Of a stretch of 64,000 bases of DNA, positions 22,922-34,020 are shown piece after piece (within the stretch, counting starts at the first letter, position 1; the number at the start of each line of letters is the position of its first letter). Under the pieces are notes generated by a model. That model saw only the letters and a program-made list of their open reading frames with translations, had not been told where the DNA came from and made no database searches. The stretch covers positions 61,380,001 through 61,444,000 of the forward strand of contig CM114272.1 of the NCBI GenBank assembly GCA_050084515.1. The letters run 5' to 3'. Source of the DNA: Blasia pusilla. Lineage: Eukaryota; Marchantiophyta; Marchantiopsida; Blasiales. The position numbers and the translations under genes are program-made.

Positions 22922-24790
22922 CTCCCGCATGGAGTTTCCCCATTGTCTCATTCGTACAATCCACCTACTGAGCCAAGAGCATAACTCTTTGTACTTCCCC
23001 TCAATCGCATGTTTCCTCCACCACCCATGAATTTCTTCTTGGCATTCCATGGCTTGTTTCAAGGTTTTTTTGTCCTTGTAGCGTTGGAGTAGAGTGACAT
23101 GCTCCGTCCTCTTATTCTCCTTGATGCAAGATTTGGTATACTGGGTCACAGACTATTGCTAATGGAAAGCATCCGACCTTTCTCTCTCTGATTGAACCTC
23201 CCCATGCCAAAACACTTCCCTGATAGCAATCCACCCAGGTTGTGCATTGTCCGCCATGAACCCATAAATTTCCAGAGGTGGCCTTTTTTTTTCCTTCACC
23301 ACCTCCAATAAGAGTAACCAACACATCTTCAAGGTGCCAAGGTCTTCTGCTTTTACTTCACACACAAATATAGTTTTGAGTCCCTTCTCCACATGGTCAT
23401 AAACGTGAGCACCCATTGTCAACCATCCGTTCAGCACTCTGTAGCAAATATCAAAGCTTACCCAACTGCCGTAAAGATCTTCCCCTTCCCTCATTCGATC
23501 TATAAGATCGAGGCCACTCGACGGACCTGTCGTTGACATTTTGAAGACATAGGCCATGGATCCTTTGCCTTCTTGGCCCATGAACTGCCATCTCTGAATG
23601 AATGGAAATCTGGAGTTGGCCTTGATTCTGGCAATGGCATCAATTTCGGCCGTCTTTCCATCCAGTACCCGTATTTGACGCAGTAAATTTCGGAAACATT
23701 CAGGATCAGCGAGAAATGCAAGATTTTCCCATAGTTGTTTCTCCTTAGCAGCCGTGATCTCGCCCTGTCCAGGGATTCCAAGCTGTTGTTCACAAATTTG
23801 TGATGTTGTTGTTAACTTGATTACTCCGGGCTTTGAACCCAGAGAGTTTTTGCAGACCTCGGCCACTTTCTTCGCCGCATCCTCTTTAATGTGTCTCTGA
23901 ATTGCATCGGTCACAAGATGAGTGTGGGAGCCAACATGAATTGCAAGCCTTGTGTACTCTCACAGGGAACCCAAGTCGTGGACAATGAAAAATATGTATG
24001 CACGACACGCTCCAACGTAGAAAGGGGATGCCCGACAATGAGGACATCGATGGCCTCCCGACAATATGGTGGCACCGACCTCATATGGAGTTTCTACATT
24101 CTTGGGAGGAAATTATGACGTATTGACCCGCCCATTGCGCTCTAGATACGGGCATGCTGGACTTCTACACTCCAAGCCTCCAAGGCATTGGCGTCCGGAG
24201 ACAATCCAAGGACCATATGGAATTGAAGCACTAGTCCATTGAAGCTTGCACCATCAATGACAATCAGACTTTCTGTCCATACCCTTCAAAAATGCAATTA
24301 CCATTGTACGTGGGCGGTAGCTCGTCGACAAGAATGTGTTAGAACATTTTCAAGGCCAAAGACGATAGCAAACTATTGCCCGATACTCGCAAGAGGAACG
24401 AGTAGGCGGACAGAGGGCCCGGTTGGTGTCCGACAGATCCACTGAGCTTGACAACATCCGAAATTTCTTTTCAAGAAGTACAACATTGTAACGAACTTGT
24501 GAAGTTGGAGTCGATGTTGGATATTCAAAGCTAGGAGTTGCAAATGTAGAGCTCGGTGCACTAGGAAATTCTCGACCGTCTACTTGGGTAACTAAGGAAT
24601 TCAGAGGCAAGCGGTAAACTCTGTATTGACCATTTGCTAGAGGTAGGAGATTCCATACTTTACGGTCTGCAATCACTGGCTAGACTGTCTCACCTATTAT
24701 GCCCTCCGTAAAGTCCATCCTAACATCCTTGGACACAAAGATGGTTCCAATTTGGAGAAGAAATCAAACCCAGAGAAAATTTTCATCCAC
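22922..24790 (-). pseudogene. MULE transposase copy A, 5' exons and DDE domain
   Basis: From the N-terminus (minus strand): VWNLLPLANGQYRVYRLPLN (about 24650), then a zinc-binding region CRSPACPYLERN, GHRCPHC (24032-24046) and AIHVGSHTHLV (about 23920), a CxxC…HxH arrangement like WRKY-GCM1/FLYWCH DNA-binding fingers of MULEs. The longest intact frame (23914-23159, 251 codons) reads FICYRVLNGW-like sequence, then YDHVEKGLKTIFVCEVK (likely first Asp), GFMADNAQPGWIAIREVF (second Asp), and HWQQ. ECQEEIHGWWRKH (likely Glu) follows in the next frame. These fit an RNase H-fold DDE transposase. Stops and frameshifts near 24115, 23975 and 23155 disable it. A 55-bp deletion relative to copy B lies near 24290. 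Confidence 0.75.
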
Positions 24791-24979
24791 TGGTATGAAA
24801 GACTCACGAGCTTGCGGTCAAACGATTTCTTATTGAGGAAGGGCCTCTAGATGACTTCCACAAGTGAGCTTCACATAATTATCCTTTCCTAGAATCTTCC
24901 ACCAAGAAGAGACTGAGAAAAAGAATGAGGATAAGAATGGGAATGGGTATGAGAATGAGAATGAGCATGAGAATGTTCA

Positions 24980-24986
24980 ATTTATA
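24980..24986 (-). promoter_or_regulatory. TATA box of transposase copy A
   Basis: TATAAAT on the minus strand, followed downstream by GA-rich ATGAGAATG repeats and then the coding region. The same arrangement is found before copy B at 27995. Confidence 0.5.
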
Positions 24987-25069
24987 GTGAACTGGGACTC
25001 AAATTCTCTTGACAGAATTCAATTGACAAGATGAAGTTTGGTAGGTGAGATTGTCTGACATGATGGATT

Positions 25070-25800
25070 CAATTCTGTTGCAACATGTCGGAGTCCGATG
25101 GGTTGCAGAATTTGGGAATCACAGACGTGGGTTGCCAAGCACCCAGTTCCGTTTTTTTTTTCGGATCCCAATGCAAACAAACACGAGACATCGCTTGGGA
25201 CAGTTACCGGATTGTCCATGCAGACTGTAGCATTGCTCTTGCCTGGTCTTGTTGGCATGCCTCCACAAGTGAAATTCTTTGGCATGCTTGTGACAACCTG
25301 CAGGAGGAATGAACACTTTCTGCTCCACTTGTGTTGGGGCAGAGGGCATTTTCATGAATGTTCAATCCCTGCAACGACGGCAATGTGAGAAGGGAACGAA
25401 AATAGCTCAGAAGTCAAAGAAATAAGTTATTTGTCGGAACCAGACGGATTTCAAGGCCGAGGCATCCCATGAACGACTCTGCGACCCGTCGAGTCCCGAC
25501 GTGTTGCAACACCCAGAACCACCTACTACAACCCGTCTGATTCCGACGGGTTGCAAGAACCTTTGGCCACTCCAGGCTGGAAGATCCAAATGCAAGTTAT
25601 CCAAAACCCATCCGGGTCAAACTTTTTGCAGGCCTTGTATACATGCGACTTGCATACTTGTATACGGGTTGCACCAAATTAAATTCTTGATGCAACCCGT
25701 CGGTTTTTTACTGGTTGCAAACTTAGGCAACCCGTGCGTTTCTGATGGACTGCACACTCGGACAACTTGTCGCATCCGACAAGTTGCTTGGTTTCTTCAG
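25070..25800. repeat. Palindrome arrays 2 and 3 (upstream of copy A; intron of copy B)
   Basis: A palindrome at 25079-25106 lies just upstream of the copy A promoter. In the intron of copy B are copies at 25483-25508, 25529-25555, 25695-25720 and 25762-25788. The copy at 25762-25788 has the changed arms ACTTGTCG/CGACAAGT, matched on both sides. Confidence 0.8.
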
Positions 25801-27829
25801 TTTGAAACCCCTATAGTTCCCACGCTTCTCAACTTGAGTTGCAACTTTTCAAACAATTCTCAGCGTGAGCTTGACAAGATGAAATAGTGAACTCACTTGC
25901 CGCATGAAGTTTCCCCATTATCTCATTCGTAGAGTCCACCAACTCAGCCAAGAGCACAACTCTTTGTACTTCCCCTCAATCACATGCTTCCTCCACCACC
26001 CATGAAGTTCTTCTTGGCATTCCATGGCCTGTTTCAAGGTTTTGCTATCTTTACAGCGTTGGAGTAGAGTGACATGCTCTGTCCTCTTATTCTCCTTGAT
26101 GCAAGATTTGGTGTAACGGGTCACAGATTGTTGCCAATGGAAAGCATCCGACCTTTCCCTATCCCGTTGAACCTCTCCACCCCATAACACTTCCCTGATA
26201 GCAATCCACCCAGGTTGTGCATTGTACGCCATGAACCCATAAATTTCCAGAGGTGGCCTTTTTTTTTCCTTCACCACCTCCAATAAGAGTAACTAGCACA
26301 TCTTAAATTGCCAACGTTTTCTGCTTTTATTTCACACACAAATATAGTTTTGAGTCCCTTCTCCACATGGTCATAAACATGAGCATCCATTTTCAACCAT
26401 CCGTTCAGCACTCTGTAGCAAATATCAAAGCTTACCTAGTTGCCGTAAAGATCTTCCCCTTCCCTCACTCGATCTATAAGATCGAGGCCACTCGACGGAC
26501 TTGTCGTTGATATTTTGAAGACATAGGCCTTGGATCCTTCGCATCCCTGGCCCATGAACTTCCATCTCTGAATGAATGGAAATCTCGAGTTGGCCTTGAT
26601 TCTGGAAATGGCATCCATTTCGGCCGTCTTTCCATCCAATACCCGTATTTGACGCAGCGAATTCCGGAAACATTTAGGATCAGCGAGAAATGCGAGATTT
26701 TCCCAGAATTGTTTCTCCTCAGCATCCGTGATCCCACCCTATCAAGGGATTCCAATCAATTGTTCACAAATTTGTGATGTTGTTGTGAGCTTGATCACTC
26801 CGGGCTTTGAACCCGGAGAGTTTCTGTAGACCTCAACCACTTTCTTTGCCACATCCTCCTTGATGTGTCTCTGAATTGCATCGGTTAGAGGATAAGTGTG
26901 GGAGCCAACATGAATTGCAAGCCTTGTGTACTCTGACGTGGAGCCAAATTCATGGATAATGAAAAATATGTATGCATGACACGCTCCAACGCAGAAAGGG
27001 GATGCCTGACAATGAGGACATCGATGGCCTCCCGGCGGTATGTGGCACCGACCTCATATGGAGTTTCTGCATTCTTGGGGGGGAATTATGACATATTGAT
27101 CCACGTGTTGCGCTCTAGATATAGGCATGCTGGATTTCTACACTCCAAGGCTCCAACGTATTGGCGGCGGGAGACAATCCAAGGACCATATGGAATTAAA
27201 GCACTAGTCCGTTGAAGCCTGCACCATCGATGACAATCAGACTTTCTGTCCATACCCTTCAAGCGTCCTCCATCTTTCTTTTGAGCAGGAGCAGCAAGTG
27301 GAGGCAACTCAAAAATGCAATTACCATCGTACGTGGGCGGCAACTCGTCGACAAGAATGTGCTTGAAAATTTTCAAGGCCAGAGACAATAGCAAACTATT
27401 GCCTGATACTCGCAAGAGGAAAGAGTAGGCGGACAGAGGGCCCGATTGGTGTCCGAAAGATCCACTGCGGTTAACAACATCCATAATGTCTTCAAGAAGT
27501 ACAACATTGTTACGAGCGTGTAAAGTTGGAGTCGATGCCGGATCTACTTAGCTAGGAGTTGCAAACGTAGAGATCGGTGCACTAGGAAATTCTCGACCGT
27601 CTACTTGGGTAATTGAGGAATTCAGAGGCAAGCCGTAAACTCTATATTGACCATTTGCTAGAGGTAGGAGATTCCATACTTTACCATCTCCAATCACTGG
27701 CTGGACTGTCTCACCTATTATGTCCTCCGTACCATCCAGCCTAACATCCTTGGATACAAAGATGGTTCCAATTTGGAGAAGAAATTGAACTGAGAGAAAA
27801 AATTTCATCCACTGGTATGAAAGACTCAC
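25219..27829 (-). pseudogene. MULE transposase copy B, truncated
   Basis: Duplicate of copy A lacking everything downstream of the duplication junction, so it has no SWIM finger. The start is probably the ATG at about 27808 (MKFFLSVQFLLQIGTIF). Parts that remain are VWNLLPLANGQYRVYGLPLN, ECRNPACLYLERN, and the DDE region at 26.9-25.9 kb. Here the second catalytic Asp is replaced by Tyr (GFMAYNAQPGW at about 26230, where copy A has GFMADNAQPGW). There are several frameshifts and stops. It retains a 55-bp coding segment (about 27262-27316) lost from copy A. Confidence 0.8.
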
Positions 27830-27994
27830 GAACTTGTGATCGAACGATTTTTATTGAGGAAGGGCCGCTAGATGACTGCCACAAGTGAGCTTCACATAAT
27901 TATCCATTCCAAGAAGATTCCATTGGGAGGAGATTGAGAATAAGAACGAGGATAAAAATGGGAATGGGTACGAGAATGAGAATGAGAATGTTTA

Positions 27995-28001
27995 ATTTAT
28001 A
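27995..28001 (-). promoter_or_regulatory. TATA box of transposase copy B
   Basis: TATAAAT on the minus strand about 190 bp before the probable start at 27808. It is equivalent to that of copy A. It faces away from the TATA box at 29128, so the two genes of the element diverge. Confidence 0.5.
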
Positions 28002-28089
28002 GTGAATAGGGACTTAGATTCTCCTATCAGATTCTGACTGACAAGATGAAGTTTGGTAGGTGAGATTGTCTGACATGATGGATTCATTT

Positions 28090-29040
28090 CTGTTGCAACT
28101 TGTCGGAGTCTGATGGGTTGCAGATTTTGGGAATCAGATACGTGGGTTGCGAAGCACCCACGTCTATTTTTGGTTTCCGTGTCCCAATGCAAGTTGGAAC
28201 CCGTCGGAGTCCGTTGGGTTGGTACCCCCTTCTTGCCGACCAATGGTCTTTTGAGTCGATTTTGTTATAATCAAACACAAGACATCGCTTGAATTTGCTA
28301 AGGCAACCAATCGTTGTGGACTTTTACGGGATTGTCCAACTCAGGGTAGATCTTGTGACCCGTCGGATTGGTAAGGGTTGCCTCGGAACTATGCGTTGTC
28401 GCATTGTTACCCGAGGGATAGAAAAGCGTGCAACCTTTCGCTAACCAACGGGTAGCCCTGGTACCTCGCCTATTACCCCAAGATAAGGGAAGCATGCAAC
28501 CCGTCGGCTTCAGACGGGTTGCGCAAGTGCCTCACCTTGTAATGCTTACGTGAAGGAAGCTTGCAACCCGTCGGCCTCTGACGAGTTGCGCACTTGCCCC
28601 GCCTTCTTGCCCGAAGACGGCAAAGGCTCGCAACTTGTCGGCCTCAGACGGGTTGCGCAAGTGCCTCGACTTGTAACGCTTACATGAAGGAAGCATGCAA
28701 CTCGTTGACCTTCGACGAGTTGCGTGAGTGCCCCGCCTTCTTGCCCGAAGACGGCGGAGGCGCGTAACCTATGGGCCTCAGCCGGGTTGCGCAAGTGCCT
28801 CGCCTTGTAACGCTTACATGAAGGAAGCGTGCAACCCGCCTTGTTATCCCAAGACCCTTGCAATGCCCCGGTCCCCGACGGGTTGCGCGGGTACCTCGCG
28901 TTGTTGCACAAGGACGGCGGAGGCGCGCAACCCGTCTGTCTCCGACGGGTTGCCAGGATAGCTCGGATTTTTAACCCGAGGAGGACGGATGCCTAGAACC
29001 CGCGGCAAGCGTGCAACCCATCGAAGTCGTCGGGTTGTTG
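28090..29040. repeat. Palindrome-rich divergent intergenic region with 134-bp minisatellite
   Basis: About ten palindromes lie at roughly 65-bp spacing. From 28521 the sequence GCGCAAGTGCCTC returns at 28655 and 28789, a 134-bp period with two palindromes per unit (for example 28497-28523, 28563-28590, 28629-28654, 28697-28722, 28763-28788, 28928-28953). Arms vary (CCCGTCGG, CTCGTTGA, CCTATGGG) yet often remain complementary. It lies between the two divergent promoters. Confidence 0.8.
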
Positions 29041-29127
29041 GTTTTCACGTCCAGACTTTGATAACGGCCGACACATCGCAGTCGGAAGGACGATGCGTTC
29101 CAACGGTCAGCCCAACGACTCGAAAAG

Positions 29128-29133
29128 TATAAA
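29128..29133 (+). promoter_or_regulatory. TATA box of the element's rightward gene
   Basis: TATAAA 246 bp before the ATG at 29374. The leader between them has tandem copies of a CGAGACGATTCGAG-like block (29238-29330). This is the only good TATA on this side of the palindrome region. Confidence 0.5.
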
Positions 29134-29373
29134 CAGGTGAGGATTCGCTCATTTCCGGTTTTTCGTTTCGCAATCTCAATTGCTCTTCCGCGCATCAGCT
29201 GACCAGATACCAAGGGGCGCTTTACACAACAACTCATCGCGAGACGATTCGAGCGAACAATCGCAAGACGATTCGAGCTACTCAGCAAGGCGACTCATCA
29301 AGGCGACTCCTTGAGGCGACTCATCGTGCAAAGAAAGAAATTTCCTTATCCATAGGAGGCATTTTCGGGAATC

Positions 29374-29611
29374 ATGATGAGGCAAGAAACCCAAGCAAGC
29401 AAGGGTGGGAGCTTCACTCCCATGTCCATGAGGACTCCTGCGTCACCATCTCCAGGGCCTCAATCGGCCAATGAGATAAGGCAGCAAGAGATTGAGGAGC
29501 GAGAAAGGGAAGCGGAGATGCACAAGCAGAAGTTTCTTGCAAAACGTGTTAAGGAGGCGCTTGAAAAATAGAACGCAAAGGCTGAGGCATCGCAGTCCTT
29601 GAAGAAAAGGA
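29374..29611 (+). pseudogene. Rightward gene of the Mutator-like element, start of exon 1 (coiled coil)
   Basis: Starts ATGATGAGG at 29374. The first about 35 residues are Ser/Pro/Thr-rich. A strongly charged coiled coil follows (RQQEIEEREREAEMHKQKFL, then KRVKEALEK). One TAG at 29569 interrupts it, after which the same frame continues …ASQSLKKR to 29611, where the gypsy element begins. The frame resumes at 39434 with IADEKREKKRLDTS in the same phase, so this is one exon split by the insertion. Confidence 0.7.
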
Positions 29612-29977
29612 TGTCATGACCATACGGATTATGTCGTAGAGTATGGTGTGCTGGTAGAGGCCATTCCTTATGTAGGACCGTAGTGGCTTGGTAGAGATGC
29701 GGTTCCATACATAGGGTTGGGGGTTACTCACTTGGGGGTGACTTTCCCCATAGGGCCCGCTCTTAGGTTGGAGGATATAAGGTGGCTTGCCCTCAAAGAA
29801 CAGTCAATTCTTTGAGTTGAGCTTGTTGCGTTGGGAGTTAGCCTTGGTAGTGAGTAGAGCTCTTGGCTATGGTGTTTCCCGCAAGCTTCGACCTAGATTC
29901 TCCCATCGTGGAGTGGGTTTGACTCGATTGTATGTGATTGTAAACGTGTTTTATGATAGTAGGTCTTTCACGTATTT
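29612..29977 (+). repeat. gypsy 2 5' LTR (shortened)
   Basis: About 366 bp, starting TGTCATGACC, match 38959-39324 with roughly ten differences. The last about 106 bp of the 3' LTR (39328-39433) are missing here, and unrelated internal sequence follows directly. A TATA-like GGATATAAGG (about 29774) and GGAGTGGG are conserved in both LTR copies. Confidence 0.8.
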
Positions 29978-31300
29978 CACTCAAAGAACTGGAGTAGATC
30001 GATGGTAGCTTCGATTGTAGATCAGTAGGATCTGGTTAGGGCTGATTGTGTACTCAGCCGTGGATGTTCGTGGCTTGTGGCCTATGTTGGATGTGTGAAT
30101 CTGGTGCGAGGTTGGTTGGGAAAGAAGGGCCTTGCTGAGAGCTTTCCAACGCGCTTTAGATCGCCGGATTTCGTCAAGGGAGTTGGAAGTTATCAAGGAT
30201 TGAAGATTCTGGTTCGTGTTCGACGGTTTTCTGATGTGGAGAGCTTGGAGTGCGGAAGTTGTGTTGAAGTTCATCCAGATCGGGTGAGAGGTTCCTATTG
30301 CTACTTGTATTGTGATCTCATGTGAAGCTATCTGCTCGAGTGCGTGGAGCGTTGCGGATTTCTGCGTGCATGAAACTTGGTGGAAGCGCTGTCGGATTTG
30401 CGGTTCTAGAGGTGTCGAGCATTTCTCGACATTTTGAGGCTTCGAGGCAACTCATGGTAGCTCGGGGCGAGTGGGCGTGAGAGGCGGAGTAAGGAGCAAG
30501 GAGCAAGCAAGCAAGCTTGCTTGCTTGGGCGTGAGGCAATTTTTGCAGGATTTGGGATTTGAGTTTTGCATAACTGGTCACCCATCTTTGAGCTATTCTC
30601 ATGCTGGAGGACGCTTAAGCGCCGAAGTTCTTAACTATGCCAGTGTACAGACTGTTGTAGCTCATTTGGTGCTGTTCGGAGATGTGTTAGGCGCTTTATG
30701 CATCTCAGGTTTTTGGTTGATGTACCTCTAGCGCATAGTACGGTGTAGCCTCTCCATGCATGTGGTATTTTCAGGTGATGCGCGTTCGACTAGCACGTCA
30801 TCGACCCGGGGCGGAGTAGCTATTGCGTTAGAATTGTGTGGTGGGTTTTGTGGATTTGAGGGCACCACGTTTGGTGGATTGTGTTACCTTGATTTCCATT
30901 TGCGATTGGAGGGTTGTCGTTGGATTTCTGTGTTTGGATCCCCTCCATCGTGCTTCTTGCTTATGCGTGCCCATTATTAGGTTGACGCTGATTTTAGAGT
31001 AGTGTTACTCCTGTTTGCTACCGGTAGTGAGGCCGAGGGATGACGAGTAGATTGTGGGAGACTTCTTGTGGTGATGACAAGTTAGGTTGTCTACACCCAT
31101 AGCTAGTAGAGCTAGAATAGTATAGCGACGTCGACGTCACTTGGTAATTTGGTGGTGGTGCGGCATCGGCGTTGGTCATCACGGAGCTGTCGGGTGGTCT
31201 GGTTGGGGACCGTGGTGGCGGACATGGTGGTGGTTTCACGGAGTGGATTTAGGTATCGGCTACCTTTTCCACTTCCGACGGTTGATGAAGAGGAGGACGA
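29978..31300 (+). other. gypsy 2 untranslated leader
   Basis: A long leader between 5' LTR and gag with only short frames. It contains a perfect 24-bp palindrome made of CAAG and CTTG units (30504-30527). No coding motif was recognised. Long leaders occur in some gypsy lineages. Confidence 0.5.
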
Positions 31301-31309
31301 GGGTGTTCC

Positions 31310-32530
31310 AAACACCGAGTCTTCTACGTTGTTATCGAGTGTTGCAGCTCCATTGATTTGGGACATGGACGGTGGATATGGGGCCATGAAGGGCCCACGA
31401 CGATACTCGGGTGCAGTGGGTACCATTGAGTTGGAGGACTTCATGCAGGAGTTTGATACGTGATGTGATATGTAGATGTTGCGGAACGCCACGTTGTTTA
31501 CACCCTTCTTGGCTTGGAAGGGGTTGTTTCAACACTTGGAAGGACCACCCATGGATGATTACCATGAGTTTAGGAAGGACCATGTTCTTTGAGATTGAGG
31601 CATGGAGACAATATTGGTCTCCAGGCTATGTGTCTATCACCCATGGTGGTATTGGTAGTAGTGCTTCTACTATGCCAACCCGGACGTTGAGTGGTACGAG
31701 TGCGAGCCGGAGTGGGGTACAATGGAGGTACTAGTGGGGGTACTAGTGGAGGTACTAGTGCCCCACCATCGTTTGCTTGGGTTGCAAAGTTCTTCAAGAG
31801 GTTGAAGAAGAACTATCAAGGAGTGAAGACGGAGAAGTTGAGGAATCTTCAGACTTTGAGCGAAAAGACCGGTGAGAGTCTTCGTGAGGCACACACGCGT
31901 ATGCGACGCTTGATTTCAGATTACCGGGGTGTGATTGAGGATCAGGAAGTCCAATTTTGGTATGGGATCTTGGACAGAGATTTACGCCGTAGGGTACGTG
32001 ATGCTACTCTTATGAGTGATGATTCACCCACATTGACCCATGTGTTTGCTCTATCTGAGAAGATTGAGCTTAACATGGTGAAGGAGAGAGTGGTGACATC
32101 CGATTCAGAGAGGGATACAACTACTACTTCGTGTGTTTAGCCGCCCATCTCACAGTCTCGTAGTAGTGGTGGTGGTAGTAGTAGTGGGAGTCGTGGGGGT
32201 ACACGCGACCTCAATCAAGTCCTAGAGGGACATTTGTGCAGCACACCATTGCCTTCATTTGCTGCCCCAAGCAAGGACGATCATGTTGGACATGTGGAGG
32301 TGATCATGTTAGGAAGTTTTGTCCCCAAGAGGATGGGAGACGGACTTTGGAGGATGGGCCTCAGTCGGCCCCAACTTAGTGTGATCATTGCGGGAGACTA
32401 GGTCATCATCGAGAGCGTTGCTTTGATCTTCATCCAGAGTTGAGATCAGGCCGTGGCCGTGGTGGAGTAGCTCAGAGAGGCCGAGGTGGTAGAGGTGGTA
32501 GGGGTGGTAGAGGTGGACCAGTGGTTGGAG
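31310..32530 (+). pseudogene. gypsy 2 gag with two zinc knuckles and RGG-rich tail
   Basis: Frames shift several times. Recognisable parts are VGTIELEDFMQEF (about 31425), LEGPPMDDYHEFRKDH (about 31540), the main gag helix region KFFKRLKKNYQGVKTEKL…LREAHTRMRRLI (31785-31920), then two CX2CX4HX4C knuckles (CWTCGGDHVRKFC near 32290 and CDHCGRLGHHRERC near 32380, a TAG just before the second). An RGG-rich stretch (GRGGRGGRGGRGG, about 32485-32520) follows. Nucleic-acid binding is expected from the knuckles and RGG repeats. Confidence 0.85.
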
Positions 32531-32689
32531 AGCCTACGGTGGCTACCCCTACCACTACGACAGAGTCAGCTATGGTCGCTGGATTGAGCTTGATTGGAGC
32601 AGAGTTGGCTACTATGGTGGGGTATCCAAAGATAGATCGAGTTCGGGAGCAAGGGCTTCCACCTCTTATGGAGGGGATGATCTCTCTTA

Positions 32690-33640
32690 TATGGCGAGTG
32701 CAGCACAGGTTGAGGCATCAAGTGCAGTTACGAGAGGAGCCACTCGAGCGTCAGAGCCACGTGGTGCTATTGTGGAGTTGGACCCACAAAGGGGTGAGGC
32801 TGGGAGGCAGGCTAGGCTTCCCCGGTCATTCTTGTTGTCTGAGGTGCTTAGGACTCCATCCATGGTTCCTACGCAGCCTATTGAGCCGACATTGGGGACT
32901 GAGGCATCTACATCGCGTGTAGTAGACACGGATGCAGCATCCAATGCAGTATTGCGGATGGCAACTTCAGTGTTGGGATCCCCATTGTTTTCGGCCACGG
33001 AGCTTATGGCTTTAGGAGTTGACTTAGCTCCTGTATTTCAGTTAGCAGCCACGTTGTGTGAACGTGTGGGTGTTACTGCTACACGTGTTGAGGTGGATGA
33101 GGGTGTTGCGGTGGAGCGACCCTCTATGTCAAGAGTAGCATTGAGTACCAGTGCTACTTGGCGCAAAGCAAGCGGCGAAGATGGATGCATTACCAACCCG
33201 GCCACCATTGATCGTGAGAGGCTTACACTGGTGTATGTATGTTGGACAACCGGAGTGGGATCTTCCGATTGGTGAGTCCTACAGACATGTGTATAGACCA
33301 GATAGAGTCTTGTTAGACTCGGTGCCCAACCTTGATGTTGGGAAAGGCGGCATGTATTGGTTTGGGTATTCGGAGGTCGAGCTTGAGTCTTGCCCATTCC
33401 AGATTCAAACATCACTTGGAGGAGCCAATGATAGGTCTCAATTCATGACACGGGAGAAGTTTTCTGTATAGTTGAGACGAGATCATGCGACCGATAGCTC
33501 CCGGTTGGGAGTATCTCATGTAGTCACATCGGCCGAGTCGTATGATGTACTAGTTGGAGGAGCGATGATTGTACCCGATGGGTTTTCAGATGGATTCGGA
33601 TCGAGACAAAGCGTCTTATAGACCAGGTTGGCAGTCCGGG
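32690..33640 (+). pseudogene. gypsy 2 protease region
   Basis: A 195-codon frame (32691-33275) leads into a shifted frame with RVLLDSVPNLDVGKG (33307-33350). The DSx is the likely retropepsin active site, with Val in place of the usual Gly. FQIQTSLGGAND and, further on, SYDVLVGGAMI follow, in place of the flap and 'LLG' motifs. The region from about 32740 is shared with the fragment at 19.5-20.5 kb. Confidence 0.65.
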
Positions 33641-34020
33641 ATGGACGTATGAGCCAAGTTCTGTGAGATTTATTTATGGGGCTCGACCGGGAGGGTCTTC
33701 CCCAACAAGTGTTAGCATCTGGGGTGGTTTTAGTGGAGTAGTCACTTGGCCAGAGACTTTTGGAGGGTAATGTTTCGCTATGGATTCTCCTGCGCATGAG
33801 GAGGAAGAGGAGGTCCCTATTTTTGCAGCAAAGGGCATCGTCATCGTTGGATGTGCCACTTTGGAGTTCAAAGCGGTGCACTACGGCAGAGGCCGACGCC
33901 TAGTGCAGAGGCTTGGTGTGAGGTGTTATACCTCACGAGGAAGAGGAGGCCCCACGGCGGACTCCTACCGGCCCGATTGGTTATCTCCTTTAGATACTAC
34001 ACCCATTGTATGGCAAGTAT

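Larger units (their letters stand above)
22234..28336. repeat. 3-kb tandem duplication inside the Mutator-like element
   Basis: Unit A (22234-25218) and unit B (25219-28336) are collinear and highly similar: each runs from mid 3' exon, through the palindromic intron and DDE exon, to the promoter and a palindrome-rich upstream segment. Both upstream ends share GGATTGTCCA (25210 and 28330), and both downstream starts share TGCAGACTGTAGCATTGC (22234, 25219). The junction at 25218/25219 is therefore visible. Confidence 0.85.

Noticed and set aside
28350-29040. Regularly spaced palindromic repeats that superficially resemble a CRISPR array
   Set aside because: The genome is eukaryotic, spacing units are themselves repeated (134-bp period), repeats are degenerate palindromes and there are no cas genes. 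This is a transposon-borne minisatellite.
30504-30527. Perfect 24-bp palindrome of CAAG/CTTG units
   Set aside because: Explained by a tetranucleotide simple repeat in the gypsy leader. No relation to the MULE palindrome family.
33238-33471. Considered as an independent host gene because of its intact 100-codon frame
   Set aside because: It is shared with the gypsy fragment at 20.2-20.4 kb and lies in the protease position of gypsy 2.
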